DNA from: an uncultured Litoreibacter sp.
Lineage (GTDB): Bacteria > Pseudomonadota > Alphaproteobacteria > Rhodobacterales > Rhodobacteraceae
Direction: 5' to 3'
Assembly: GCA_947494645.1 (NCBI GenBank)
Contig: CANLVO010000001.1
Span: 310,001 to 374,000, forward strand
Length of the DNA: 64,000 bases
Part shown: one piece after another, positions 27,049-38,499 of the stretch
Numbering within the stretch: the first letter of the stretch is position 1
How the letters are laid out: the number at the start of each line of letters is the position of its first letter
Notes under the pieces: generated by a model
Databases searched by the model: none
What the model saw: the letters and a program-made list of their open reading frames with translations, nothing else
Told to the model about the DNA's origin: nothing
Translations under genes and position numbers: made by a program

Positions 27049-28200
27049 ATGTTTGGCGAGATGAAAACCGGTGCCTATGTCTCGGGGGCAGGCCATGTTG
27101 GCTTGTTCCTGTGGCTGATCATTGGCGGGTTTTTCATCGCGCGCGACGACTTCGAGGCCCTCACCGTCACCGATGTCTCGATCATCTCCACCGACGAGTT
27201 CCAGGCCCTGCAACCCAGCGGGCCCGAAACCGGCGACGCACCCCCCGCCATCGAGGCCCCAGCGCAAGACCAACCCGCCCCGGCACCCGCACCCGCTCCG
27301 GCTCCCGCGCCAGAACCTGCACCCGCCCCAGCGCCTGCGCCCGCACCGGCCCCCGAAGCCGCCCCCGTGCCGGACGAAGCGCCTGAGCCTCCCGTGGTGG
27401 TTGAAGAAACCATCGAGCCCGAAGGCGACCCCGGTGCCGCTGAACTGGCCGAGGACGCGCCCCCAGCTGTCCCCGAAGAGGCAGACATCGTCGCCCAGGA
27501 GGTCACCGAGGCCCCCGAGCCAGACGTCGAAATTGCCGACACCACGCAAGCCGAAGTGGCCCCCGACGAGGCCGCTGAACCCACACCCGAGCCCGAAGAG
27601 GCGCAAGAAGCCACAGCCGTGGAACAAACCACGACCCAGATCGTGACCGAGGCCGACGAGACCTCGAACAGCGCGCCCACCATCTCAAGACGCCCCGGCC
27701 GCAAACCCACGCCGCCGCCCGCACCTGCGCAAACCGAAGTGGCCGAGACGCCGACCGAAGAGCCAACAGAGCAAGCCACCACCCCCGGCCTCGAGGACCT
27801 GATCAACGACGCCGTCACCGAGGCGAACCAGGAAAACGCGGTTGAAGACAACGCCAACCCCGGCGGCGGCACCGGCGAGCCGGTAACCCGCGCCGAAAAA
27901 GGCGCCTTCATCCTCGCCATCCAGCGCTGCTGGAACGTGGGCGCGCTCAGCACCGACGCGCTCAAGGTGACGGTGACCGTCGGTTTCACCATGACACCTG
28001 ACGCCAAGCCTGAGATAGGCTCCATCCGGCTGGTCACTGCAGAGGGCGGCACCGGCGCCGCCGTTGATCGCGCCTACGAGACCGCACGGCGTGCGATTAT
28101 CCGCTGCGGCTCCTCTGGATTCGGGCTTCCCGCCGACAAATACGACCAATGGCGCGGGGTCGAGGTCCGCTTCAACGCCACCACAAAGGAAATCCGGTGA
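27049..28200 (+). CDS. tolA: Tol-Pal system protein TolA
   Basis: Bridges inner and outer membranes. 383 residues: one N-terminal membrane helix ([16 protein letters not shown]), then a long Pro/Ala/Glu-rich linker with PAPAPAP repeats in place of the Ala/Lys helix of enterobacteria, and a C-terminal domain ([20 protein letters not shown]) that contacts TolB/Pal. Low-complexity content is expected for the linker. Confidence 0.9.
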   Translation: MFGEMKTGAYVSGAGHVGLFLWLIIGGFFIARDDFEALTVTDVSIISTDEFQALQPSGPETGDAPPAIEAPAQDQPAPAPAPAPAPAPEPAPAPAPAPAPAPEAAPVPDEAPEPPVVVEETIEPEGDPGAAELAEDAPPAVPEEADIVAQEVTEAPEPDVEIADTTQAEVAPDEAAEPTPEPEEAQEATAVEQTTTQIVTEADETSNSAPTISRRPGRKPTPPPAPAQTEVAETPTEEPTEQATTPGLEDLINDAVTEANQENAVEDNANPGGGTGEPVTRAEKGAFILAIQRCWNVGALSTDALKVTVTVGFTMTPDAKPEIGSIRLVTAEGGTGAAVDRAYETARRAIIRCGSSGFGLPADKYDQWRGVEVRFNATTKEIR

Positions 28201-28280
28201 AACGGTTATTGAATAACACGCCCGCAACCCGGAAACTGCCCCGGAACACAGGCCCAAAAGAAGCCGTGAAAGGACACCAC

Positions 28281-29597
28281 ATGATCCACAGGTTTTTCGC
28301 CCTTATTGGCCTCGCGCTCATGGCGCTGGCCACCCCGTCGCTGGCGCAGGAACCCCTGCGCATCGAGATCGACAACCCCAATATCGAGCCGCTGCCCTTC
28401 GCCGTACCGAACTTCATCGCGGAAACCGCGGCCGCCGATCAATACGCCGCCGATCTGGCCCGCGTGGTGGCCGCCGACCTTACAGGCTCTGGCCTGTTTC
28501 GCGAAATTCCGTCCACGGCATTCATCTCAAGCGTGACCAGCTTCGACAGCCCCGTGCAGTTCTCCGACTGGAAGGCGATCAACGCGCAGGCGCTCGTCAC
28601 CGGCTCCGTCAGCACCGCAGGCGACAACCAGATCGTGGTCAAGTTCCGCCTCTTTGATGTCTTTTCCGAAAGCCAGATGGGTGAGGGGTTGCAATTCGTG
28701 GGCTCCGTCAACGGCTGGCGTCGCATGGCCCACAAGGTCGCCGACGCCGTCTATTCCCGCATCACCGGGGAGGGGGCCTATTTCGACAGCCGCCTCGTCT
28801 ATGTCTCCGAATCCGGGCCCAAGAACGCGCGCCAAAAACGTATTGCGATCATGGATTACGACGGCGCAAACAACCAGTTCCTGACCACGGACCAGTCCAT
28901 CGTGCTTGCCCCGCGCTTCTCGCCCGATGGCAACCGGGTGATCTACACCAGCTACGAAACCGGCTTTCCGAAAATCTACATGCTCGATATCGGCACCGTC
29001 AGCCGCCAGATCGTGGCCGACCAGCCCGGCACCATGAGCTTCGCGCCCCGCTTCGCGCCCGACGGTCAGTCGGTGATCTACTCGCTTACCACCGGGTCCA
29101 ACACCGACCTTTACAAAATGGGCATCGGCGGCGGCACGCCGCAGCAGCTGACCTCTGATCCGACCATCGAGACCGCCCCCAGCTTCGCACCGGATGGCAG
29201 CCAGATCGTCTTCGAAAGCGACCGCTCCGGCACGCCGCAGCTCTATGTCATGCCCGCAGGCGGCGGGGAGGCCACGCGCATCAGCTTCGGTCAGGGCCGC
29301 TACGGCACGCCCGTCTGGTCCCCCCGCGGCGACCTGATCGCCTTCACCAAGCAAAACCGGGGCCGGTTCCATATCGGCGTCATGAACACTGACGGGTCGG
29401 GCGAACGCCTGCTCACCGCCTCTTTCCTCGACGAGGGACCGACATGGGCCCCCAACGGACGCGTCATCATGTTCACCCGCGAAAGCTCCGGCGAGGGCGG
29501 CTCGTCCACGCTCTATTCCGTCGACATCTCGGGCCGCAACCTGCGTCCGATCCAGCAAGGCGCGTCCGACCCGAACTGGTCCCCACTGCTGCAGTAA
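28281..29597 (+). CDS. tolB: Tol-Pal system beta-propeller protein TolB
   Basis: Periplasmic protein of 438 residues. Signal peptide [23 protein letters not shown], then the N-terminal alpha/beta domain, then a WD40-like propeller with repeats such as [29 protein letters not shown] and [19 protein letters not shown]. Binds Pal. Start at 28281 chosen for the signal peptide; the frame is open further upstream through the tolA end. Confidence 0.95.
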   Translation: MIHRFFALIGLALMALATPSLAQEPLRIEIDNPNIEPLPFAVPNFIAETAAADQYAADLARVVAADLTGSGLFREIPSTAFISSVTSFDSPVQFSDWKAINAQALVTGSVSTAGDNQIVVKFRLFDVFSESQMGEGLQFVGSVNGWRRMAHKVADAVYSRITGEGAYFDSRLVYVSESGPKNARQKRIAIMDYDGANNQFLTTDQSIVLAPRFSPDGNRVIYTSYETGFPKIYMLDIGTVSRQIVADQPGTMSFAPRFAPDGQSVIYSLTTGSNTDLYKMGIGGGTPQQLTSDPTIETAPSFAPDGSQIVFESDRSGTPQLYVMPAGGGEATRISFGQGRYGTPVWSPRGDLIAFTKQNRGRFHIGVMNTDGSGERLLTASFLDEGPTWAPNGRVIMFTRESSGEGGSSTLYSVDISGRNLRPIQQGASDPNWSPLLQ

Positions 29598-29687
29598 TCA
29601 CAACCCTACGCGGCGGCGTTTCCTCTGCCGCGAAGCCATGCTAAACTGACAATAACCGAGCCAATAAGAGCCATAAGGATCACACCA

Positions 29688-30212
29688 ATGAAAACGCTTC
29701 CCACCGCAGCCCTGCTTGTCGCAGCCCTTGGCCTCTCCGCCTGTTCGGGCGGCCTGTTTAACCAAAACCGCCTTGATACCGACGCCGCTGGCGCGGGTGC
29801 TGCTGGCGCAGATGGCGGCATCACCACCGGGGCGCTGGCGCCAAACTCCGTTGAGTATTTCAACCAGACCATCGGTGACCGGGTGCTGTTCGCCGTCGAC
29901 ACCTCGACGCTGACCGACGAGGGGCGCGCGACGCTGACACAGCAGGCAGGCTGGCTGACCACCAACCCCTCTTTCACGGCGATCATCGAAGGCCATGCCG
30001 ACGAGCAGGGCACCCGCGAGTATAACCTCGCGCTGGGCGCACGCCGCGCCGCCGCGGTTCGCGACTATCTGGTCAGCCAAGGCGTGCCGGATGCGCGTCT
30101 GCGCACCGTGACCTTTGGCAAGGAACGCCCGATCGAGGTCTGCTCCACAGAGGTCTGCTACGCCAAGAACCGCCGCGCCGTTACGGTGATCGGTGCAGGC
30201 GCGGTTAGCTAG
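29688..30212 (+). CDS. pal: Peptidoglycan-associated lipoprotein
   Basis: Outer-membrane lipoprotein, 174 residues. Lipobox LSAC puts the lipidated Cys at residue 19. The C-terminal OmpA-like peptidoglycan-binding domain shows IIEGHADEQGTREYNLALG and RRAAAVRDYLVSQGV. Completes the Tol-Pal complex. Confidence 0.96.
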   Translation: MKTLPTAALLVAALGLSACSGGLFNQNRLDTDAAGAGAAGADGGITTGALAPNSVEYFNQTIGDRVLFAVDTSTLTDEGRATLTQQAGWLTTNPSFTAIIEGHADEQGTREYNLALGARRAAAVRDYLVSQGVPDARLRTVTFGKERPIEVCSTEVCYAKNRRAVTVIGAGAVS

Positions 30213-30227
30213 TAAAGGCCTGATCTC

Positions 30228-31037
30228 ATGCGGTTTCTTTTGATCTCACTCTGTCTGCTGGTCGGCGCGCCAGCGGCTGCACAAGACAGCTCTCTGGCCG
30301 ATATCCGGGCAGAGCTGGGCGTGCTCAACGCAGAAATCGCACGGCTGAAATCCGAGCTGTCCCCCTCCGGTGGGGCAGCCCAAACTGCGCCTTTGTCGGG
30401 CGACACGTTGCAACGCATCGACGCCATCGAGGCCGGGCTGACCCGCCTCAACTCCAAAGCGGAAGAGCTGGAAAACCGCATCAACCGGGTCGTGACCGAT
30501 GGCACCAACCGCATCGGCGATCTTGAGTTCCGTCTGGTCGAGCTGGAAGGCGGCGATCTGGGCGCCATCGGCGAAACACCCGCTTTGGGCGGCGAAGAGG
30601 TGACTTCGATCGCCCCGCAACCGGCAGAGCCGGTAAACGACGCCCCAGAGCTGGCAATTGGCGAAAAGCTTGATTTTGAGCGGGCGCAGGAGGCGCTCGC
30701 ACAAGGTGACTTTCTCGGCGCCGCAGAAAAGTTTGCGACCTTTACGCAATCCTACCCGGGTAGTCCGTTAGAGGCCGACGCGCAGTTTTTCCGTGGGGAA
30801 GCCTTTGAAAAGGCCGGGAATAATCAAGAAGCGGCGCGTGCCTTCCTTGAAAGCTTCTCCGGCTCTCCGTCTAGCCCTCGCGCCCCTGACGCGCTCTACC
30901 GGCTTGGCCTGTCGCTCGATGCGCTCGGTCAACGTCGGGAGGCCTGCCTGATGCTGCAGGAAGTCGTCAACCGGTATCCCGGCAGCCCGCAAGTGGCCAC
31001 CGCGGCGCAATCGCGGGCCACATTGGGCTGCACGTGA
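30228..31037 (+). CDS. cpoB: Tol-Pal system protein CpoB (YbgF)
   Basis: Periplasmic coordinator of Tol-Pal with peptidoglycan synthesis. 269 residues: signal peptide (MRFLLISLCLLVGAPAAAQ), a coiled-coil trimerisation segment at about 20-105, then TPR repeats in the C-terminal half (FERAQEALAQGDFLGAAEKF, SPRAPDALYRLGLSLDALGQ). The tilS gene starts within its last codons. Confidence 0.93.
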   Translation: MRFLLISLCLLVGAPAAAQDSSLADIRAELGVLNAEIARLKSELSPSGGAAQTAPLSGDTLQRIDAIEAGLTRLNSKAEELENRINRVVTDGTNRIGDLEFRLVELEGGDLGAIGETPALGGEEVTSIAPQPAEPVNDAPELAIGEKLDFERAQEALAQGDFLGAAEKFATFTQSYPGSPLEADAQFFRGEAFEKAGNNQEAARAFLESFSGSPSSPRAPDALYRLGLSLDALGQRREACLMLQEVVNRYPGSPQVATAAQSRATLGCT

Positions 31038-32254
31038 CGCAAGACGCGGCAGAGCGTCTGCGCGGCTATTTCAACGACACACCCGTCACCTCCCTCGGCG
31101 TCGCCGTCTCCGGCGGCAGCGACAGCATGGCGCTTCTCGTGTTGCTGCAACAAACACTCGATACGCCGCTTCATGTCGTCACCGTCGATCACGGTCTGCG
31201 GCCCGAGGCCAAGGCAGAAGCTCACGCGGTCGCGACCTACTGCGCCGCGCACAAGTTGCCCCACACGTTGCTGACATGGGGTGACTGGGACGGGCAGGGC
31301 AACCTGCAAGCCCAGGCCCGCGCCGCCCGCTACCGCCTGATCGCGAAGTGGGCGCAAGAGGCGGGGATCACCGACGTGGCCCTTGGCCACACGTCAGACG
31401 ACAACACAGAGACTTTCATCATGGGCCTCACACGCGGCGCGGGGCTCGATGGCCTGTCCGGCATGCGACCTCGTTTCACCCGCGAAACGGTCACCTTCCA
31501 CCGCCCATTTCTGACAACCTCCCGGATCGAGCTGCGCGATATGCTCCGCGCCCAAGACATCACATGGTCCGACGACCCCTCCAACGACGACCCCGCCTTC
31601 GCCCGCATCCGCATCCGCACCGCTCTAAAGGACCTCGGTGCCGACACGCCCGAGATCGCCAGAGTGATCGAAAACCTCTCCCAGACCCGCGCCGCCATCG
31701 AGCAGATGACCCATGACTGGGCCGCGACCCACCTGACATTTCAAGACGGCGACATCCTCGCGCCGACCAGTGCACTTACCGCGCTGAACTCTGAGCTGCG
31801 CCGCCGCGTCACCGGTCACATCCTGCGCTTCATCGCCAGCCGCGACTACCCACCCCGCTCCGAGAAATTGATGCCACTGGTCGACGCAAACGCCCCCCAA
31901 GGCACCGTCCATGGCTGCCTGATTACTCAGGAGGCTGGTCACACCCGTTTCGCCCGCGAAGCCGCCGCGCTGGAAAACGTGACCTGCCAAACGACCGAGA
32001 TTTGGGACAGCCGCTGGCAGCTAGACGGGCCGCATTCGGACGGATTAGTTTTGTACAAATTGGGTTTTGAGGGTCTGAAAATGACCCCAAATTGTACAAA
32101 ACCCGCTTTGCCCCGCGCATCACTCGCCGCAAGCCCCGCGATCTGGAACGGCCCCGATTTGGTCGCAGCCCCCCTCGCTGGTTTGCTCAACGGTTGGTGC
32201 GCCAGATTGACACGATCCCGAGAACAGTTCCTTTCGACCCTTTTAACGCATTGA
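31034..32254 (+). CDS. tilS: tRNA(Ile)-lysidine synthetase
   Basis: Converts C34 of tRNA-Ile(CAU) to lysidine. 406 residues. PP-loop ATP motif SGGSDSMALLVLLQ near residue 30, then HGLRPEAKAEAHAVA and the RAARYRLIAKWAQEAG / ALGHTSDDNTETF segments of the N-terminal domain. The C-terminal domain is poorly conserved. Unusual: a nearly perfect palindrome at 32048-32102 lies inside the coding sequence (see the separate entry), encoding the stretch VLYKLGFEGLKMTPNCTK. Confidence 0.92.
   Translation: MTQDAAERLRGYFNDTPVTSLGVAVSGGSDSMALLVLLQQTLDTPLHVVTVDHGLRPEAKAEAHAVATYCAAHKLPHTLLTWGDWDGQGNLQAQARAARYRLIAKWAQEAGITDVALGHTSDDNTETFIMGLTRGAGLDGLSGMRPRFTRETVTFHRPFLTTSRIELRDMLRAQDITWSDDPSNDDPAFARIRIRTALKDLGADTPEIARVIENLSQTRAAIEQMTHDWAATHLTFQDGDILAPTSALTALNSELRRRVTGHILRFIASRDYPPRSEKLMPLVDANAPQGTVHGCLITQEAGHTRFAREAAALENVTCQTTEIWDSRWQLDGPHSDGLVLYKLGFEGLKMTPNCTKPALPRASLAASPAIWNGPDLVAAPLAGLLNGWCARLTRSREQFLSTLLTH
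32048..32102. repeat. Palindromic element inside tilS
   Basis: Arms of 17 nt, 32048-32064 and 32086-32102, match as inverted repeats with one mismatch; the loop adds a TTTT/AAAA pairing. Each arm contains the self-complementary TTGTACAA. It is AT-rich compared with the gene around it and stays in frame. Confidence 0.7.
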
Positions 32255-32332
32255 AGAAACTGTCATTACCCCTACTTTATAGGCAACGCCGCAATTCGCG
32301 GCACATCCAAGCTGGTAATCAGGAGATTTTCC

Positions 32333-34258
32333 TTGGGCAACGCGCGTAACATCGCCTTCTGGCTCGTTCTGCTTTTGCTGATCGTGGCGCTTTTCAACCT
32401 GTTCAGCGGGGGTCAAACCCAGATGAACTCGCAAGAAATTGCGTATTCTGAGTTTGTCGACCGCGTAGAGCGCGGTGAGGTCAACGAGGTCACGCTCGAC
32501 GGCGAGCGGATCATCGGACAAGCCGGAACAGAACAGTTCGTCGTGATCAAACCGGCAGAGGTCGACGTCACCGAAGTGCTCCTCAACAATGACGTTGAGA
32601 TCAAGGCTAAGTCTCAGGAACAAAACGGTCTTTTGGCCTATGTCGGTACGCTGCTGCCGTTCATTATCATCATCGGTATCTGGATTTTCTTCATGAACCG
32701 GATGCAGGGCGGCGGCAAAGGCGGGGCGATGGGCTTCGGCAAATCTCGCGCCAAACTGCTGACCGAAAAGCATGGCCGCGTCACCTTTGACGACGTTGCA
32801 GGCATTGATGAAGCCAAGGAAGAGCTTGAAGAAATCGTAGAGTTCCTCCGCAACCCACAAAAATTCTCCCGCTTGGGCGGCAAGATCCCCAAAGGCGCAT
32901 TGCTCGTAGGCCCTCCGGGTACCGGTAAAACCCTGCTGGCGCGTGCCATTGCGGGCGAGGCAGGCGTGCCGTTCTTCACCATTTCGGGCTCTGACTTCGT
33001 TGAAATGTTCGTCGGTGTGGGCGCAAGCCGTGTCCGCGACATGTTCGACCAAGCCAAGAAAAACGCGCCTTGCATCTTGTTCATTGACGAGATCGACGCC
33101 GTAGGCCGGTCCCGTGGCGCAGGCTATGGCGGCGGAAATGACGAGCGCGAACAGACACTTAACCAACTTCTGGTCGAGATGGACGGCTTTGAGGCCAACG
33201 AGGGCATCATCATCGTCGCCGCGACCAACCGCGCCGACGTACTTGACCCCGCGCTGCTGCGCCCGGGCCGATTTGACCGCCAGGTGCAGGTGCCAAACCC
33301 CGACATCAAAGGCCGCGAGAAGATCCTACGTGTCCATGCCCGCAAAACACCGCTGGGCCCCGACGTCGACCTGCGCATCATCGCACGCGGCGCCCCCGGC
33401 TTCTCAGGTGCTGAGCTGGCCAACCTGGTAAACGAGGCTGCACTTTCCGCCGCTCGCATCGGTCGTCGCGTTGTGACGATGGAAGATTTCGAGATGGCCA
33501 AGGATAAGGTCCTGATGGGCGTCGAACGCCGCTCCATGGTCCTGACGCAGGACCAGAAGGAAAAAACCGCCTATCACGAGGCGGGTCACGCCATCGTCGG
33601 CCTCAACCTCGATAAATGCGACCCGGTCTACAAGGCCACCATCATCCCGCGCGGCGGCGCGCTCGGCATGGTTGTGTCGCTGCCAGAAATGGACCGGTTG
33701 CAGCTGTTCAAGGACGAAGCCAAGCAACGCATCGCCATGATGATGGCCGGCAAAGCTGCAGAAATCCTGAAATACGGCGCGGACTCCGTGTCCTCAGGCC
33801 CCGTGGGCGACATCCAGCAGGCCAGCCAAATGGCGCGGTCGATGGTGATGCGCTGGGGCATGTCTGACAAGGTCGGCAACATCGACTACCAGGAAGCCGC
33901 GGCTGGCTACCAGGGCGGCGGCGGCGCGGGCGGTTTCTCTGTCTCTGCGGCGACCAAGCAGCTGATCGAAGATGAGGTCAAAGCCATCATCGACGAGGGC
34001 TACGACACGGCCGTGAAGCTGCTCAAGAAGCACAACAAGGAGTTTGAGCGTCTGGCCCAAGGTCTGCTGGAATACGAGACCCTGACCGGGGAAGAGATCA
34101 CGAAAGTGATCAACGGCCAACCGCTCGATTCCGACGATGATGACGACAAGGACATGCCAAGCTCTGACGGCAAGGCGGCACTTGCTGCCATCCCGAAAAC
34201 CAAAAAGCCCAAGCCGCCAAAAAGCGATCCGGGCATGGAACCAGAGCCGTCCACCTAA
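32333..34258 (+). CDS. ftsH: ATP-dependent zinc metalloprotease FtsH
   Basis: Membrane-anchored AAA protease degrading membrane and regulatory proteins. 641 residues. Two membrane helices (about 8-25 and 102-121), Walker A GPPGTGKT at 193-200, Walker [15 protein letters not shown], and the zinc site HEAGH near residue 418. The start is an unusual TTG at 32333, supported by AGGAG about 10 bases upstream and by the conserved N-terminal GNARNIAFW. Followed by a clear terminator. Confidence 0.96.
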   Translation: MGNARNIAFWLVLLLLIVALFNLFSGGQTQMNSQEIAYSEFVDRVERGEVNEVTLDGERIIGQAGTEQFVVIKPAEVDVTEVLLNNDVEIKAKSQEQNGLLAYVGTLLPFIIIIGIWIFFMNRMQGGGKGGAMGFGKSRAKLLTEKHGRVTFDDVAGIDEAKEELEEIVEFLRNPQKFSRLGGKIPKGALLVGPPGTGKTLLARAIAGEAGVPFFTISGSDFVEMFVGVGASRVRDMFDQAKKNAPCILFIDEIDAVGRSRGAGYGGGNDEREQTLNQLLVEMDGFEANEGIIIVAATNRADVLDPALLRPGRFDRQVQVPNPDIKGREKILRVHARKTPLGPDVDLRIIARGAPGFSGAELANLVNEAALSAARIGRRVVTMEDFEMAKDKVLMGVERRSMVLTQDQKEKTAYHEAGHAIVGLNLDKCDPVYKATIIPRGGALGMVVSLPEMDRLQLFKDEAKQRIAMMMAGKAAEILKYGADSVSSGPVGDIQQASQMARSMVMRWGMSDKVGNIDYQEAAAGYQGGGGAGGFSVSAATKQLIEDEVKAIIDEGYDTAVKLLKKHNKEFERLAQGLLEYETLTGEEITKVINGQPLDSDDDDDKDMPSSDGKAALAAIPKTKKPKPPKSDPGMEPEPST

Positions 34259-34267
34259 AACACCAAA

Positions 34268-34293
34268 CCCCGGCCTCCGCGCCGGGGTTTTTT
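34268..34293 (+). terminator. ftsH terminator
   Basis: CCCCGGC (34268-34274) pairs with GCCGGGG (34281-34287), followed by six T. Canonical intrinsic terminator closing the tol-pal/tilS/ftsH block. Confidence 0.85.
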
Positions 34294-34381
34294 ATTTGTG
34301 ATTGCGCTTATCACAAACCGTGACTGGACCCCGGCGCGGCGGCTTGCGAGACTCTTGGCATCACTGTCACAGGAAAGCTCC

Positions 34382-34966
34382 ATGCCAGCGCTCATCAAAA
34401 CCAAACATGTCGGCAAGATAACCTGGCTGGGCCGGGTACCCGACCGCGATGCAGCCCTGAGCTCAAAGCCGCAACAGCAGTTGCAGGCCTATTTTAGTGG
34501 CGTCGAAGGCGAGGATCACGGCGGGCTGACCCGCCCCTCCTGCAGCCGTGTGGTGACGCAGTACCCCAAGGGCACCGAGATCAGGAATACGCGCCAGATT
34601 TGCATCGTGTCCGCCGAGGAAATGGCCGCCGTCGCCGCCGAGATCGGGGTCGAGGCCTTTGATCCAAGCTGGTGCGGGGCGGGCATTGTCATCGAGGGCA
34701 TTCCCGATTTCACCCATATCCCGCCATCGGCCCGGCTGCAGACGGAACATGGCACAACGCTGACCGTCGACATGGAAAACCAGCCCTGCCACTTGCCTGC
34801 GCCTTATATTGATGCTGATGCACCGGGGCATGGGCGTGGATTCAAGGCCGCCGCCAAGGACCGGCGCGGGGTCACGGCATGGGTGGAGCGCGAAGGGCCG
34901 TTGCATGTGGGCGACACGGTGACGCTCCATGTCCCCGCGCAAAGAGGCTGGCAGCCGGAGGGTTGA
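34382..34966 (+). CDS. MOSC domain protein
   Basis: 194 residues. The MOSC (molybdenum cofactor sulfurase C-terminal) fold is indicated by YFSGVEGEDHGGLTRPSCSR, with the conserved Cys, and QYPKGTEIRNTRQICIVSAE. Such proteins bind sulfur-carrying cofactors or act on N-hydroxylated substrates; here the specific role is unknown. Start at 34382 (MPALIKTKHVGKI) rather than 34298, since the first 28 codons upstream overlap the region right after the ftsH terminator. Confidence 0.8.
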   Translation: MPALIKTKHVGKITWLGRVPDRDAALSSKPQQQLQAYFSGVEGEDHGGLTRPSCSRVVTQYPKGTEIRNTRQICIVSAEEMAAVAAEIGVEAFDPSWCGAGIVIEGIPDFTHIPPSARLQTEHGTTLTVDMENQPCHLPAPYIDADAPGHGRGFKAAAKDRRGVTAWVEREGPLHVGDTVTLHVPAQRGWQPEG

Positions 34967-35098
34967 AGCTCCCGCCTCGCAGCGGCCTGAGCCGAATCCA
35001 AGGCCGGAAATGTCGCAATCGCACGGTGGGCGTGCAGGTATGCAGTTGTATAGCGGTTCCAATGCAGCGGCGCAGTTCGCCGGCGAGGGAGCACTGAC

Positions 35099-36775
35099 AT
35101 GGCCTATAAAACCGACATCGAAATCGCCCGCGAGGCGCAAAAGCAAAAGATTCAGGAGATCGGCGCCAAGCTCGATATTCCAAATGACGACCTGCTGCCG
35201 TACGGCCATGACAAGGCAAAGGTCAGCCAGTCCTTCATCAACTCCGTTCAGAAAAACAAAGACGGCAAGCTGATCCTTGTGACAGCCATCAACCCGACGC
35301 CCGCGGGCGAGGGCAAGACGACGACAACCGTCGGTCTGGGCGACGGGCTTTGCCGCATCGGCAAAAAGGCCGCGATCTGCATCCGCGAAGCTTCGCTTGG
35401 GCCAAACTTCGGGATGAAAGGTGGGGCTGCCGGTGGCGGTTACGCGCAGGTGGTTCCGATGGAAGACATGAACCTGCATTTCACAGGCGACTTCCACGCC
35501 ATCACATCCGCGCACTCGCTGCTGTCAGCGATGATCGACAACCATATTTACTGGGGCAACGAGGCCGAGATCGACATCCGCCGCGTACAATGGAAGCGCG
35601 TCGTCGACATGAATGACCGGGCGCTGCGTCAGGTCAACGTCTCACTGGGCGGCGTGGCCAACGGCTTCCCGCGTGAGGGCGGTTTTGACATCACGGTGGC
35701 CTCTGAGGTGATGGCGATCCTGTGTCTGGCCCGCAATCTCGAAGACCTTCAAACCCGTCTGGGCGACATGATCGTGGCCTACCGCCGCGACCGCACACCA
35801 GTGTTCTGCCGTGACATCAAGGCTGACGGTGCAATGACTGTGCTCTTGAAAGACGCGATGCAGCCGAACCTGGTGCAAACGCTCGAGAACAACCCGGCCT
35901 TCGTGCATGGCGGGCCTTTTGCTAACATTGCGCATGGCTGTAACTCGGTCATTGCCACCACCACGGCCCTGAAAATTGCCGATTACGTGGTCACCGAGGC
36001 CGGTTTCGGGGCCGATCTGGGTGCCGAGAAGTTCATGAACATCAAGTGCCGCAAGGCCGATCTGAAACCTGATTGCGTTGTGCTGGTCGCCACGGTTCGC
36101 GCCATGAAGATGAATGGCGGCGTAGCCAAGGCCGATCTGGGCACCGAGAACGTTGACGCGGTCAACGAAGGCTGCGCCAACTTGGGCCGTCACATTGGCA
36201 ACCTGAAAAGCTTCGGCGTGCCGGTGGTGGTTGCGATCAACCACTTCGTTACCGATACCGATGCCGAGGTGCAGGCGGTCAAGGATTACGTGGAAACCCA
36301 AGGCTCCGAGGCGATCCTCAGCCAGCATTGGGAACACGGCTCCAAGGGCTCTGAAGCACTGGCGACACGCGTGGCCGAGATCGCCGATAGCGGCGTCAGC
36401 CAATTTGCGCCGCTCTACAAAGACGACCTTCCGCTGCTCGAGAAGATCAACCGGATTGCCAAGTCGATCTACCGCGCCGACGAGGTGCTGGCCGACCAGA
36501 AAATCCGCGATCAGCTGAAACTGTGGGAAGAGCAGGGCTATGGCCACCTGCCGATCTGCATGGCCAAGACGCAGTATTCCTTCTCGACCGACCCGACGCT
36601 GCGCGGCGCCCCGGTGGGCCATTCCGTGCCGATCCGCGAAGTGCGCCTATCCGCAGGCGCGGGCTTTGTTGTGGTGGTCTGCGGCGAGATCATGACAATG
36701 CCGGGCCTGCCGCGGGTGCCCTCTGCCGAGAGCATCCATCTCAACGCGGATGGTCAGATCGAAGGTCTGTTCTAG
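35099..36775 (+). CDS. fhs: Formate-tetrahydrofolate ligase
   Basis: ATP-dependent synthesis of 10-formyl-THF from formate. 558 residues. Motif [18 protein letters not shown] is the nucleotide-binding loop; [19 protein letters not shown] and [13 protein letters not shown] are family signatures. The usual partner folD follows, so formate can be drawn into methylene-THF and serine or purine synthesis. Confidence 0.97.
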   Translation: MAYKTDIEIAREAQKQKIQEIGAKLDIPNDDLLPYGHDKAKVSQSFINSVQKNKDGKLILVTAINPTPAGEGKTTTTVGLGDGLCRIGKKAAICIREASLGPNFGMKGGAAGGGYAQVVPMEDMNLHFTGDFHAITSAHSLLSAMIDNHIYWGNEAEIDIRRVQWKRVVDMNDRALRQVNVSLGGVANGFPREGGFDITVASEVMAILCLARNLEDLQTRLGDMIVAYRRDRTPVFCRDIKADGAMTVLLKDAMQPNLVQTLENNPAFVHGGPFANIAHGCNSVIATTTALKIADYVVTEAGFGADLGAEKFMNIKCRKADLKPDCVVLVATVRAMKMNGGVAKADLGTENVDAVNEGCANLGRHIGNLKSFGVPVVVAINHFVTDTDAEVQAVKDYVETQGSEAILSQHWEHGSKGSEALATRVAEIADSGVSQFAPLYKDDLPLLEKINRIAKSIYRADEVLADQKIRDQLKLWEEQGYGHLPICMAKTQYSFSTDPTLRGAPVGHSVPIREVRLSAGAGFVVVVCGEIMTMPGLPRVPSAESIHLNADGQIEGLF

Positions 36776-36785
36776 AGACAAGGGG

Positions 36786-36876
36786 GCGGGCCAAAGGGGC
36801 ATCGAGCCCCCTTGGCCCGCGTCGCCGCAAAGCGCGGCTCCATGCCTCCGGCGGGAGGTATTTTCAAAGCAGTGAT
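36786..36876. repeat. Hairpin and dispersed intergenic repeat between fhs and folD
   Basis: A long stem: GCGGGCCAA+GGGG (36786-36799) pairs with CCCC+TTGGCCCGC (36807-36820) with one internal mismatch. It lacks a T-run. Downstream, 36844-36876 contains TGCCTCCGGCGGGAGGTATT and CAAAGCAGTGATGG, which resembles the tails at 19690-19715 and 40988-41010. Confidence 0.55.
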
Positions 36877-36887
36877 GGGAGATCAAG

Positions 36888-37790
36888 ATGGCCGCAACGG
36901 TGATTGACGGTAAAGAGTTTGCAGCACGCGTGCGGGCACAGGTCGCTGAGCATGTGACGGCGTTGAAAGACGATCACGGCATCACACCCGGCTTGGCGGT
37001 GGTTTTGGTTGGTGAAGATCCTGCGAGCCAGGTTTATGTGCGCTCCAAGGGCAAGATGACCGTCGAGGTTGGCATGAAATCGGTCGAGCACAAGCTGGAC
37101 GCGGACACCTCGCAAGAGGACTTGCTGGCGGTGATTGACCAGCTGAACAATGACCCGGCCATTCATGGTATTCTGGTGCAGTTGCCGCTGCCCGGTCATC
37201 TGAACGAAGACCTTGTTATCAACTCCATCGATCCGGCCAAGGATGTGGACGGGTTTCATATCTCTAATGTGGGCCTATTGGGCACAGGGCAGAAATCCAT
37301 GGTGCCCTGCACCCCGCTGGGCTGCTTGATGATGCTGCGCGACCATCACGGATCATTGTCTGGCATGGACGCGGTTGTGATTGGTCGCTCGAACATTGTC
37401 GGCAAACCGATGGCGCAGCTGCTGTTGAACGACAGCTGCACCGTCACCATCGCGCATTCGCGCACCAAGGATTTGCCAGATGTGGTGCGCCGCGCCGATA
37501 TCGTGGTGGCCGCTGTCGGCCGCCCTGAAATGGTCCCGGGCGACTGGATCAAGCCGGGGGCCACGGTGATCGATGTGGGTATCAACCGGCTGGACGCGCC
37601 CGAGAAGGGCGAGGGCAAAACCCGGCTGGTAGGGGACGCGGATTACGAAAGCTGTGCCGCTGTTGCGGGCGCGATCACACCCGTGCCGGGCGGGGTCGGT
37701 CCGATGACCATCGCGTGCCTGTTGGCCAATACTGTAACGGCCTGTTGCCGGGCCAACGATCTGCCGGAGCCAGAAGGGCTGACCGCCTAG
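36888..37790 (+). CDS. folD: Methylene-THF dehydrogenase / methenyl-THF cyclohydrolase
   Basis: Bifunctional enzyme of one-carbon metabolism, 300 residues. Catalytic Lys region YVRSKGKM (the Tyr-x3-Lys signature), [10 protein letters not shown], the NADP-binding [14 protein letters not shown] and the [11 protein letters not shown] loop are present. The stop overlaps that of pdeM on the other strand by 4 bases. Confidence 0.97.
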   Translation: MAATVIDGKEFAARVRAQVAEHVTALKDDHGITPGLAVVLVGEDPASQVYVRSKGKMTVEVGMKSVEHKLDADTSQEDLLAVIDQLNNDPAIHGILVQLPLPGHLNEDLVINSIDPAKDVDGFHISNVGLLGTGQKSMVPCTPLGCLMMLRDHHGSLSGMDAVVIGRSNIVGKPMAQLLLNDSCTVTIAHSRTKDLPDVVRRADIVVAAVGRPEMVPGDWIKPGATVIDVGINRLDAPEKGEGKTRLVGDADYESCAAVAGAITPVPGGVGPMTIACLLANTVTACCRANDLPEPEGLTA

Positions 37791-38449
37791 CGCGGCAGAG
37801 GGACGGCGCAGGGCAAAGGCCCGGTCAGGATCGCGTAGGCCTGCGCGTCCAACAAGCCCGTAAGTGCCGCGTCGTCGCTGCGCAACCCGCCGGTATAGGT
37901 GCCGAAAGCAGGCAGGATCAGCCGTCGTGTGGACACCAGAAAGCTGGGCCGGGACACCAACCGCCCGCGCAGGCTTACGGATGTTTTGGGGTGGTAATGG
38001 CCTGAGACCTCCGGCCCGGTATCGCCCTCTGCGATATGGCGGAACGTGAGCGGGCCGCAGCTTAGCTCAGCCAGATGGGTGCCACCAAATTCCAGCGGAC
38101 CAGGGTCGTGGTTGCCCTCAATCCAGACCCATTTGCGCCCCGCCATCAGCCCGGTCAGGGTCATGACCTCCGCCTCGGGCAAGGCGGCGCCTGCGTCTAG
38201 GTCGTCAAAGCTGTCGCCCAAACACACCACTGTGGCAGGCTCGGTCGCAGTGATCGCGTCCTCCAGCCGGTTCAATGTATCGCGGGTCTCGTAGGGGGGC
38301 AGCAACTGGCGCGACCGCCGGGCCACGCGCTCCGATTTCCCGAGATGCAAATCCGAGACCACCAGAAGCTCCTGCGCGGGCCAGAACAGCGCGCCCGAGC
38401 CCATGGCCAGCAATTCCGTGCCGCAAAAGGAAAACGCGTAAGAGTTCAT
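37787..38449 (-). CDS. pdeM: Ligase-associated DNA damage response endonuclease PdeM
   Basis: Calcineurin-type phosphoesterase, 220 residues. Metal ligands are visible in [30 protein letters not shown] and SGHYHPK. In other bacteria it is encoded with a ligase, an exonuclease and an Lhr-type helicase; here only the helicase is next to it, 50 bp upstream on the same strand. Confidence 0.9.
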   Translation of the reverse strand: MNSYAFSFCGTELLAMGSGALFWPAQELLVVSDLHLGKSERVARRSRQLLPPYETRDTLNRLEDAITATEPATVVCLGDSFDDLDAGAALPEAEVMTLTGLMAGRKWVWIEGNHDPGPLEFGGTHLAELSCGPLTFRHIAEGDTGPEVSGHYHPKTSVSLRGRLVSRPSFLVSTRRLILPAFGTYTGGLRSDDAALTGLLDAQAYAILTGPLPCAVPLPR

Positions 38450-38499
38450 GTTGTGTTCCTACGACCGCCCGCGCAAAAGCGCCAGTTCAAATCTGCGCG

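Noticed and set aside
34967-35098. A folate or formate riboswitch in front of fhs
   Set aside because: The 132-nt spacer shows no recognisable THF riboswitch core or terminator/anti-terminator pair.
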